The notes under the pieces: generated by a model
Told to the model about the DNA's origin: nothing
Databases searched by the model: none
What the model saw: the letters and a program-made list of their open reading frames with translations, nothing else
NCBI RefSeq assembly: GCF_025362455.1
Contig: NZ_JANYGJ010000031.1
Location: forward strand, 1-5,742
DNA length: 5,742 bases
Direction of reading: 5' to 3'
From: Deinococcus sp.
Lineage (GTDB): Bacteria; Deinococcota; Deinococci; Deinococcales; Deinococcaceae
Made by a program: the position numbers and the translations under genes
Part shown: positions 1 through 5,618 of the stretch, in pieces
How the letters are laid out: every line of letters begins with the position of its first letter
Numbering within the stretch: the first letter of the stretch is position 1

Positions 1-469
1 CGTTTTTGTCGGTTTTGCCGTCCCAGACCAGACTGTATTTGCCGGGGTTGCGGGTCGGGCTGGTGGTGGTGGGCAGCAGCGCCGCGCCTCCGCTTTCCGA
101 AAACCAGCGGCGCAGGTCGCTGAGGTAGCGCTGGCCGCGCCTGGAGGGCTGTGCCCATAAGCTGACGGTGCGCACCGCTTTGCCCTGGGCGTCCTCGATG
201 TAGACGGCGACGTAGGGCCGCTCGTAGCGGGAGCCGCTGGGCGCGGCGAGTTCCAGATTGACGGCCAGTTCCATCGTGCCCGGCAATGCGGCGGTCTTGG
301 CGGCGGCACTCCCCTGCGCCGAGGCGAGGCCCAGCCGTGAGAGAAAGAGGCTGGCGGCGGCAGCGGTGAACGCCTTCAGGAGCGAGCGACGACCAGTGCT
401 ATTCGGGCCAGTGCTATTCGGGCCGGTGCTGTTTGGGCCAGTGCCGTTCAGGTCGGTGGGGTCGGTCAT
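1..469 (-). CDS. DUF2271 domain protein with Tat signal peptide (partial, 3' end outside window)
   Basis: This gene reads leftward off the edge, so only the first 156 codons are visible. Residues 1-26 are a low-complexity N-terminus with GPNST pentapeptide repeats. A twin-arginine signal follows: GRRSLLKAF at about 26-34, an alanine/leucine-rich hydrophobic stretch, and an ASAQG-type cleavage site near residue 50. The mature part contains ERPYVAVYIEDAQGKAVRTV, LWAQP and LRRWF, which fit the DUF2271 pattern of a PYVAxxIED strand, a VRTxxLW strand and a tryptophan-rich segment. The family's biochemical function is unknown; it is predicted to be periplasmic and often lies beside ApbE and flavin-linked membrane redox genes. 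The ATG at 469 has a good GGAGG six bases upstream. Export through Tat suggests that it folds, perhaps with a cofactor, before export. The family call is from recalled motifs and the role is inference. Confidence 0.8.
   Translation of the reverse strand, partial: MTDPTDLNGTGPNSTGPNSTGPNSTGRRSLLKAFTAAAASLFLSRLGLASAQGSAAAKTAALPGTMELAVNLELAAPSGSRYERPYVAVYIEDAQGKAVRTVSLWAQPSRRGQRYLSDLRRWFSESGGAALLPTTTSPTRNPGKYSLVWDGKTDKN
393..452. repeat. 15-bp tandem repeat (4 units) in the DUF2271 N-terminal codons
   Basis: Four head-to-tail 15-base units on the plus strand: CCAGTGCTATTCGGG twice without a mismatch, then CCGGTGCTGTTTGGG and CCAGTGCCGTTCAGG. A degenerate fifth unit runs into the start codon. 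On the coding strand each unit adds one G-P-N-S-T pentapeptide before the twin-arginine motif. Because 15 is a multiple of three, gain or loss of a unit keeps the frame. Confidence 0.9.
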
Positions 470-475
470 GGGGTT

Positions 476-480
476 CCTCC
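476..480 (-). promoter_or_regulatory. Shine-Dalgarno site of the DUF2271 gene
   Basis: GGAGG on the minus strand lies six bases before the ATG at 469. It is the clearest ribosome binding site in the window and fixes the DUF2271 start. The gene therefore appears to be translated from a longer mRNA, probably shared with the ApbE gene that ends 50 bases upstream. Confidence 0.75.
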
Positions 481-519
481 GGGGAATAACTGTGGGGGCG
501 GCGGCTACAGACCAGTCGC

Positions 520-1470
520 TCAGGTGTCGGTGGCCTTAGTGTGGCCTTCATGTTGCTGCCAGAAGGTAGTTGTGGCTAACAAACGGCCCTCGCCGATCCG
601 CACGCCCACACCCTCCAGGCCGCCCACCAGCGCCAGGCATTCGGAGACCTCCAGCACACACAGGGCGGTGGAGAGAGCGTCGGACTCGGCGCCACTTGGG
701 GCGATGACCGAGACCGTGCGTTCGGCACTGGTCGGCTGCCCGGTGCGCGGGTCGAGCAGGTGGGCGCCCCGGTGCATCTGGCCGCTGGTGGTGACGGCCT
801 GGTTGCTGAGGGTCACGAAGCCCACCGGAGGCCAGTTATCGGCCCACTGACCCGGAGCTTCGAGCCCCACGCTGACCTCACCCTGACCCAGATGCCGCAC
901 GTCCCCGCCGATGTTGAGCATCACCTGCCGCACACCGGGCACCTTCAGGGCCGCCTGCGCCGCCGCGTCGGTGATGAACCCCTTGGCGAGCGCGTTGAAA
1001 TTCAGGCTCAGCGCCGTGTGCAGCGTGACCTGCCGTGCGCCTGTAGGGCCGCCTTCCAGGGTCCACAGCGGCTCTTTCATCTGCTCCAGCACGCCTTGCA
1101 GGGTGCCCGCGTCGGGTCTACCGCGCTGCCACAGCCGGGCCAGCGTATCGGCAGCCGGATGAAAGGCGCCGCCGGTCAGGGTCATGAAGTGCTCCGCGCG
1201 AGAGAGCAGCGCGGCGAAGTCGGCTGAAACAGTGGTCGGCAAACCCCGCCGCGCCTGCCAGCGGTTGAGTTCACTGCCCGGCAGGTAGCGGCTGAACACG
1301 CCCTCCAGCCGGTCCACTTCGGCCAGCAGCGCGGCCTCGGCGGCGCCGAGCTGGGCCTCGGTGTCGGCCACGATCTGGAGTTCCAGCGCCGTGCCCAGCA
1401 CGCCTTCGAGGTGTCGCTGGCGCCTCACGGGACGGATTGCAAAGGGAGAAAAGAGGGGGGGCCACTTCAT
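520..1470 (-). CDS. apbE: FAD:protein FMN transferase (ApbE family)
   Basis: Predicted to move FMN from FAD onto a threonine or serine of a target flavoprotein, using Mg2+. At 316 residues it is a normal length for ApbE. Family landmarks appear in order: SRYLPGSELNRW (60-71), GGAFHPAADTLARLW (100-114), NFNALAKGFITDAAA (157-171, matching the G-G-x-A-K-G-Y flavin-site region), NIGGDVRHLG (186-195), TTSGQMHR (227-234), HLLDPRTGQPTS (237-248) and SDALSTAL (263-270), whose D264 and T268 correspond to the Mg2+ ligands. The usual GG before AKG is replaced by NA. No signal peptide or lipobox is visible, although many ApbE proteins work outside the membrane. The ATG at 1470 is the only ordinary start between an in-frame upstream TGA and the first conserved motif. 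The DUF2271 gene starts 50 bases downstream, so the two are probably co-transcribed. The actual flavinylation target is not in view. Confidence 0.92.
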   Translation of the reverse strand: MKWPPLFSPFAIRPVRRQRHLEGVLGTALELQIVADTEAQLGAAEAALLAEVDRLEGVFSRYLPGSELNRWQARRGLPTTVSADFAALLSRAEHFMTLTGGAFHPAADTLARLWQRGRPDAGTLQGVLEQMKEPLWTLEGGPTGARQVTLHTALSLNFNALAKGFITDAAAQAALKVPGVRQVMLNIGGDVRHLGQGEVSVGLEAPGQWADNWPPVGFVTLSNQAVTTSGQMHRGAHLLDPRTGQPTSAERTVSVIAPSGAESDALSTALCVLEVSECLALVGGLEGVGVRIGEGRLLATTTFWQQHEGHTKATDT

Positions 1471-1533
1471 GACCTGCTCAGTGTCGCTCAGGTCTGTGAA
1501 GGTTTTTTGCAGCTTATGCGCAGTGTGTCAGTT

Positions 1534-1539
1534 ATTCTA
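1534..1539 (-). promoter_or_regulatory. Candidate -10 box for apbE
   Basis: TAGAAT on the minus strand, just past the stop codon of the exonuclease gene, is close to a TATAAT consensus and lies in the locally AT-rich 77-base gap before apbE. It would give a leader of about 55-60 bases. No convincing -35 element lies 16-18 bases upstream, so apbE may instead be transcribed by read-through from the exonuclease promoter. Confidence 0.3.
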
Positions 1540-1547
1540 ACACCCGT

Positions 1548-2117
1548 CTAACGCACCGGCTCGGCGCTCAGCATGGCGTTGAGCCGCACGAACGCCTGGG
1601 CGGTGACCTGCACGTCGCCGAAGCTGCGGTGACGGCCACCGCGCCCGAATTCCAGGTTCAGGCGCGTCGCCAGCACGTCCAGGTTGTGGGCACGCTCGCG
1701 GGGAAAGGCGCGGCGCGAGAGTTGCACGGTACACAGCTCGGCAGCCGGGCGCCACAGCAGGTTATGCCGCCGGGCGGCCACCCGCATGAAGCCGCCGTCG
1801 AAGCTGATGTTGTGGGCCACCACCGCTGCGCCCCCCACGAAATCGAGAAAGCGGGGCAGCACCTCGGCCATCGTCGGGGCGCGGGCCACCATGCTATCGC
1901 TGATGCCGTGGACCTGCGCCGCCCGCCAGGGAATCGGCATCACCGAGCCGTCGGGCCGCTGCGGGCGAACCAGCGACTCGAAGCGCTCGCGCTCGTAGAT
2001 CTGGCCACCCCTGATTTTCAGCGCCCCGATTTCCACCACGGCGTCCTTTTCCGGACTGAGCCCGGTGGTTTCCAGATCGAAGACGACGTATTCGGCGTGT
2101 GGCTCGGAGCGGGACAT
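1548..2117 (-). CDS. 3'-5' exonuclease, DnaQ/epsilon-like (DEDDh family)
   Basis: A single-domain 189-residue exonuclease predicted to remove nucleotides from 3' ends with two metal ions. All three Exo motifs are complete: FDLETTG (13-19) gives D14 and E16, AHNISFDGGFM (101-111) gives D107, and HRSFGDVQ (163-170) gives H163 and D168. That is the full DEDDh set, so the enzyme should be active. Residues 61-74 (PIPWRAAQVHGISD) match the typical P-x-x-x-x-x-V-H-G-I-x-D segment of the epsilon and PolC exonuclease group. In Deinococcus, proteins of this size have been annotated as the DNA polymerase III epsilon (proofreading) subunit. A general repair exonuclease is equally possible, and no polymerase-binding tail can be recognised. 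The start at 2117 is supported by a -10 box six bases upstream and no Shine-Dalgarno, which fits a leaderless mRNA. Confidence 0.9.
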   Translation of the reverse strand: MSRSEPHAEYVVFDLETTGLSPEKDAVVEIGALKIRGGQIYERERFESLVRPQRPDGSVMPIPWRAAQVHGISDSMVARAPTMAEVLPRFLDFVGGAAVVAHNISFDGGFMRVAARRHNLLWRPAAELCTVQLSRRAFPRERAHNLDVLATRLNLEFGRGGRHRSFGDVQVTAQAFVRLNAMLSAEPVR

Positions 2118-2123
2118 GATCCC

Positions 2124-2129
2124 AGCCTA
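2124..2129 (-). promoter_or_regulatory. -10 box of a leaderless promoter for the exonuclease gene
   Basis: TAGGCT on the minus strand fits TANNNT and ends six bases before the ATG at 2117, so transcription would begin at or next to the start codon. No Shine-Dalgarno and no good -35 element are visible. Confidence 0.6.
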
Positions 2130-2359
2130 GCGCAGTCGAGCGGATAGCGCAGCAGTTCACACAGGCTGGACGAAGAAAAGACTGGCGCCGAGCAGAACAG
2201 TTGGCGGCTCGATACCTGAGCGCAGCGTCCTGACACGCCTGACGGTGCGCCGCCGAGACGCTTGTGCTTCCCTCGTTCACAGGGCCGGAACGTCATTCGC
2301 CTGCGCCCAGATCCCGCCCAGCAGCTTGTGGCCCTGCCCACGCCTGACCCGGCGCCCGC

Positions 2360-2365
2360 TAGACT
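2360..2365 (+). promoter_or_regulatory. -10 box of a leaderless promoter for the thioesterase-phosphatase operon
   Basis: TAGACT ends seven bases before the ATG at 2373. This spacing argues for 2373 rather than the upstream in-frame ATG at 2262, because the promoter would lie inside the longer reading frame. The extra 37 residues of that longer frame are arginine- and proline-rich and look non-coding. The divergent gap 2118-2372 contains nothing else I recognise apart from the opposing exonuclease promoter. Confidence 0.6.
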
Positions 2366-2372
2366 GGCCCGC

Positions 2373-2825
2373 ATGACACGTAACGACCCGTTTTCCACCC
2401 GTCCCGACCAGCCGCAGCCCGATCAGCCGCAAAGCGGGGCGCGGATGCTCGAACTGGTGTTTCCCAAAGACACCAATTACCACGGCACGGCCTTCGGGGG
2501 TTTCGTGCTGTCGCTGATGGACCGGGCCGCCTCGATTGCCGCCGTGCGCCACGCCAAAAATCATGTGGTGACCGCCCGCATGGACGCCGTGGACTTTCAC
2601 CTGCCGGTGCGGGTCGGCGACGCGCTGGCGCTCGAAGCCCAGGTGATCCGGGTGGGCCGCACCTCCATGACCGTGCGGGTGGACGTGTTCCGCGAGACGC
2701 TGACCACCGGCGAGCAGCAACTGGCCACCAACGGCACCTTCGTCTTCGTGGCCGTCGGCCCGGACGGCGTGCCCGTGCCCGTGCCACCTTTGTCTGGGCC
2801 GCCGCTCCCCGACCCCGCCCACTGA
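2373..2825 (+). CDS. Acyl-CoA thioesterase, hotdog fold (YciA/BFIT-like)
   Basis: Predicted to hydrolyse acyl-CoA to free acid and CoA in the cytoplasm; the acyl chain preference cannot be read from sequence. At 150 residues it is one hotdog domain. Residues 1-22 are a proline/glutamine-rich tail containing a doubled QPQPD-type motif. The domain begins near 25 with PKDTNYHGTAFGGFVLSLMD (31-50), the family hallmark in which N35 and D50 occupy the catalytic positions. VVTARMDAVDFHLPVRVGD, the region around VGRTSMTVRVDV, and the closing TFVFVAV strand complete the fold. The C-terminus is a short proline-rich tail. Its stop codon overlaps the next start (TGATG), so the downstream phosphatase is very likely translationally coupled. 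The start was chosen from the -10 box seven bases upstream. Confidence 0.9.
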   Translation: MTRNDPFSTRPDQPQPDQPQSGARMLELVFPKDTNYHGTAFGGFVLSLMDRAASIAAVRHAKNHVVTARMDAVDFHLPVRVGDALALEAQVIRVGRTSMTVRVDVFRETLTTGEQQLATNGTFVFVAVGPDGVPVPVPPLSGPPLPDPAH

Positions 2826-3478
2826 TGCCGCTGCTCGACCTGACGCTGGTGCGACACGCCACGACGGCCTGGAACACCGCCGGGCGCTGGCAAGGTCACA
2901 GCGACGTTCCGCTCTCGGCGCAGGGCGAGGCGCAGGGCCGGGCGCTGAGCAAACGGCTGCGCGGCCAGGAGTACGACGCCGCCTACAGCTCCGATCTGCT
3001 GCGGACCAGGCGCACCGCCGAGCTGGCGCTGGGGCAAGCGGTGAGCCCCGTACTGGACGCCAGACTGCGCGAACTCCACTTCGGCGCCTTCGAGGGCCGC
3101 GAGCTGGGGACCAACACGGCGCACCCCGGCTGGCCGACCTGGCGGGCCGATCCCTGGAACGAGGCCACACCCGGCGGCGAGAGTCTGGCGCAGGTAGCGG
3201 CGCGGCTGGGCGCCTGGGCCGGTGAGCTGCCAAACGGACGAATCATCGCCTTCAGTCACGGCCTGGCCATCCGGGCGCTGCTGCACCATCTGCTCGGCTG
3301 GCCGGTGCAGCAGCGCCCGGAGCATCCCTACCCGTTTCCCTTCCAGATCAAATTGGAACACACCAGCCTGACCCGCCTGCGCCGCACGCCGCACGGCTGG
3401 GAAGTACTGAGCCTGGGCGACTGTGCTCACCTGGAGAAGTGGGCGGGAGTGCTGGAACAAGAATCTGCTCCAGTTTGA
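2825..3478 (+). CDS. Histidine phosphatase family protein (RHG / phosphoglycerate-mutase-like)
   Basis: A 217-residue phosphatase of the superfamily that forms a phosphohistidine intermediate. LVRHATTAWN (8-17) holds the RH pair with nucleophile H11. SSDLLRTRRTAE (55-66) supplies R60, ELHFGAFEG (83-91) supplies the probable acid E83, and FSHGLAIRALL (143-153) supplies the second histidine H145. PGGES (116-120) is also typical. The motifs fit the CobC/GpmB-like phosphatase branch rather than true dPGM glycolytic mutase, which is longer. The substrate cannot be predicted; alpha-ribazole phosphate, sugar phosphates and nucleotides are known for relatives. The ATG overlaps the thioesterase stop by one base, so the two genes form an operon. 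No corrin gene is nearby to support a cobalamin role. Confidence 0.92.
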   Translation: MPLLDLTLVRHATTAWNTAGRWQGHSDVPLSAQGEAQGRALSKRLRGQEYDAAYSSDLLRTRRTAELALGQAVSPVLDARLRELHFGAFEGRELGTNTAHPGWPTWRADPWNEATPGGESLAQVAARLGAWAGELPNGRIIAFSHGLAIRALLHHLLGWPVQQRPEHPYPFPFQIKLEHTSLTRLRRTPHGWEVLSLGDCAHLEKWAGVLEQESAPV

Positions 3479-3484
3479 GCCGCC

Positions 3485-3509
3485 GAGGCTCGTTAAAACG
3501 GCACGCCTC
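3485..3509 (+). other. Weak inverted repeat after the phosphatase gene
   Basis: GAGGC (3485-3489) can pair with GCCTC (3505-3509), and the loop holds a smaller CGTT-AA-AACG palindrome. It begins seven bases after the phosphatase stop, where a terminator would be expected, but no U-run follows directly, so an intrinsic terminator is not demonstrated. Confidence 0.25.
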
Positions 3510-3518
3510 TCCCCATTA

Positions 3519-3550
3519 TTGTCATCCGTAACTGTTGTCATCCGTAACGG
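3519..3550. repeat. 16-bp tandem direct repeat in the convergent gap
   Basis: TTGTCATCCGTAACTG (3519-3534) is followed at once by TTGTCATCCGTAACGG (3535-3550), with one mismatch. An inverted copy of the TGTCATC core, GATGACA, lies at 3558-3564 and could pair with the second unit to form a 7-bp stem with a 15-base loop. The repeat sits between two convergent genes, in a 214-base gap richer in A and T than its neighbours. Possible roles are a protein-binding site, an RNA structure or a remnant of a mobile repeat. Confidence 0.8.
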
Positions 3551-3581
3551 AGTTCAAGATGACAGATTTCAGTGGTTTGTG

Positions 3582-3599
3582 GTGGACTTTTATGTCCAC
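3582..3599. other. Perfect 6-bp hairpin in the convergent gap
   Basis: GTGGAC (3582-3587) and GTCCAC (3594-3599) form an exact inverted repeat around a TTTTAT loop. It is read by transcripts from either convergent gene. It lacks a U-tract on either side, so a terminator role is only a possibility. Confidence 0.45.
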
Positions 3600-3692
3600 T
3601 TCGGGTCTTCTAAGCCAGTAAATCTCGGTTTCTATAAGCGATTGATCTCCAAAGAGAATAAGACCTTCACCCAAACACCAGACCGCCACAGT

Positions 3693-4553
3693 TCACGCCA
3701 GGCTGAGTTGACCTGTGCTGCCAAAGCGGGGCAGGCTCCAGCGGCGCACCGGCTGGACCGGGATGTTCTCCTGATCCGGCAGGCCCAGGCGGCGCAACTC
3801 CGCTTCGCTCAGCGGGCCGAATTCGCGCTCGAAGCGCCCTTTGAAGGCCAGGGCCAGGGCGGCGGTCCGGTGGCCCTGCCCGGCAGCCTGCATGGCCTCC
3901 TGAAGCTGGCAGCAGGCGTCCTGCGAGTAGGCGTCGAGTTCCTGGCGGCGGGTGGCCAGCGCCAGCGCCAGGGCGGCCTCTCCCCTGCCGAGCGCGTCGG
4001 TGGCCAGGCCCTCCAGGCGCAGGTCGAAGTCGGTGCACAACTCCTCGCCTCGCCGCGAAATATAGTCGTCCCAGGCGGCGTTGCCGCGCAGGTACAGCCC
4101 GGCCATGAACTCGCCGGGGCGGGCGTTCAGGGCACTCCGGACCTCCAGCGTTGCTACGTCGTGAACGTCGAGCCAGGCGCCGCTCAGGTCGAGCGAGAGC
4201 CCGCACCAACTGGTCTGAAGTCGCCAGGCATCGCCCTCCAGGGCCGTGCGCAGATGCAGCGCGGCGGTGCGCAGGGAGCCGCTGCCCACCGCGCCGGGCC
4301 ACAGCAGCTCGCTGAGGTGGCCCTGCGCCTGGGGGCCTTCCAGCGCCAGGTACAGCAGCATGGCCAGCGCCTTGCGGGTCTTGAAATGCAGCTCCCGGCC
4401 CCCCAGCCGCACCGAGGGCGTGCCCATTACCCGGAGCTGAAGGGCGCCGTGCTGCGGCTCAGTGAGCGGTGCCTGGACGGTGCTGGTCTGGACGGTGCCA
4501 TTCGGTACGGTGCTGGTCTGTACGGTGCTGGTCTGGACGCTGGTCATCTGCAT
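3693..4553 (-). CDS. SARP/AfsR-like transcriptional regulator (winged helix + BTAD)
   Basis: A 286-residue protein laid out as a SARP-type activator. Residues 4-28 are a TSTVQ-repeat N-terminus rich in S, T, V and Q, probably disordered. Residues 38-124 resemble the winged-helix domain (LQLRVMGTPSVRLGGREL, then KTRKALAMLLYLALEG, a SELLWPG motif and LRTAALHLRTALEG). Residues 125-255 fit the helical BTAD/TPR region, with the LDVHDVATLE segment, FMAGLYLRGNAAWDDYISRR, and repeated alanine/leucine helices including GQGHRTAALALAF. Such proteins bind direct repeats upstream of targets, often helped by a sensor or ATPase module that is absent here, so the signal is unknown. A GGGGGAG sequence at 4556-4562 serves the start; it is very close to the ATG at 4553 and better spaced for the in-frame ATG at 4547, so the protein may be two residues shorter. 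It is divergent from the histidinol-phosphatase gene, with 172 bases between. Confidence 0.8.
   Translation of the reverse strand: MQMTSVQTSTVQTSTVPNGTVQTSTVQAPLTEPQHGALQLRVMGTPSVRLGGRELHFKTRKALAMLLYLALEGPQAQGHLSELLWPGAVGSGSLRTAALHLRTALEGDAWRLQTSWCGLSLDLSGAWLDVHDVATLEVRSALNARPGEFMAGLYLRGNAAWDDYISRRGEELCTDFDLRLEGLATDALGRGEAALALALATRRQELDAYSQDACCQLQEAMQAAGQGHRTAALALAFKGRFEREFGPLSEAELRRLGLPDQENIPVQPVRRWSLPRFGSTGQLSLA
4479..4538. repeat. 15-bp tandem repeat (4 units) in the regulator's N-terminal codons
   Basis: Four 15-base units on the plus strand: GGTGCTGGTCTGGAC, GGTGCCATTCGGTAC, GGTGCTGGTCTGTAC and GGTGCTGGTCTGGAC. A partial unit lies to the left (4468-4478) and a degenerate one reaches the start codon on the right. 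On the coding strand the units read VQTST, VQTST, VPNGT and VQTST. The second unit stands apart from the others and resembles the repeat at 393-452. Confidence 0.9.
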
Positions 4554-4603
4554 TTCTCCCCCTACTCCGGCGCGAAAGCTCTCACGCCCTGCTCGGTGGC
4601 TCT

Positions 4604-4648
4604 GGTTACTGGAACTTCGGTTACCGGAACTCTGGTTACTTGCCTGAA
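4604..4648. repeat. 15-bp tandem repeat (3 units) in the leader of the regulator gene
   Basis: Units GGTTACTGGAACTTC (4604-4618), GGTTACCGGAACTCT (4619-4633) and the diverged GGTTACTTGCCTGAA (4634-4648) lie between the divergent regulator and histidinol-phosphatase genes. On the minus strand they are in frame with the regulator: the frame stays open for 35 codons from a TGA at 4659-4661 to the ATG at 4553, with S/N/Q-rich units, but has no ATG, GTG or TTG. They could be an operator for one of the two genes or a former N-terminal extension. Confidence 0.8.
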
Positions 4649-4714
4649 ACCAGTATCTTCACGGGGCGTAACAAAAGCGTGATGAGCAACTGATGATGAC
4701 CTGTCACGCCTTGC

Positions 4715-4720
4715 TACTCT
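4715..4720 (+). promoter_or_regulatory. -10 box of a leaderless promoter for the histidinol-phosphatase gene
   Basis: TACTCT fits TANNNT and ends five bases before the ATG at 4726. It lies inside the longer frame starting at 4693, which argues for the downstream start. No strong -35 is visible. Confidence 0.5.
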
Positions 4721-4725
4721 TGGGC

Positions 4726-5514
<789 letters not shown>

Positions 5515-5618
5515 CTTGTGGGAACGGCGGCTGGCTGGGCGGTTGGCGGTTGGGTTACGTTGGTGGGGCTTTGGCACTGAGCAGATGCGTCGGCTCCCCC
5601 ACCCCCAGCGGCTTATCG

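Noticed and set aside
1629..2147. 172-codon plus-strand frame opposite the exonuclease gene
   Set aside because: It is histidine- and proline-rich with no family features, while the opposite strand has an intact DEDDh exonuclease.
2118..2372. tRNA, riboswitch or small RNA in the divergent gap
   Set aside because: I looked for a cloverleaf, a TTCGANNC arm and conserved riboswitch cores on both strands and saw none. Only the two -10 boxes are supportable.
2277..3541. Two overlapping long minus-strand frames opposite the thioesterase-phosphatase operon (2277-3233 and 2597-3541)
   Set aside because: Their composition is dominated by R, G, P and A, with no domain, and they are opposite two genes with complete catalytic motifs. 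They are typical shadows in GC-rich DNA.
4462..4553. Pentapeptide-repeat protein signal (GAGLD, GAIRY, GAGLY units) in a plus-strand frame
   Set aside because: Any 15-base tandem repeat gives a five-residue period in all frames. Only four units exist and they are antisense to the regulator's N-terminus, so this is a by-product of the DNA repeat.
393..4648. CRISPR array as an explanation of the short repeats
   Set aside because: The units are directly adjacent with no spacers and are only 15 or 16 bases long; no Cas gene is present.
3423..4682. 419-codon plus-strand frame opposite the regulator gene
   Set aside because: It starts inside the phosphatase gene, crosses the convergent gap and then runs antisense to the regulator. 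It has no recognisable domain, and the minus-strand regulator explains the same bases with clear winged-helix and BTAD features.
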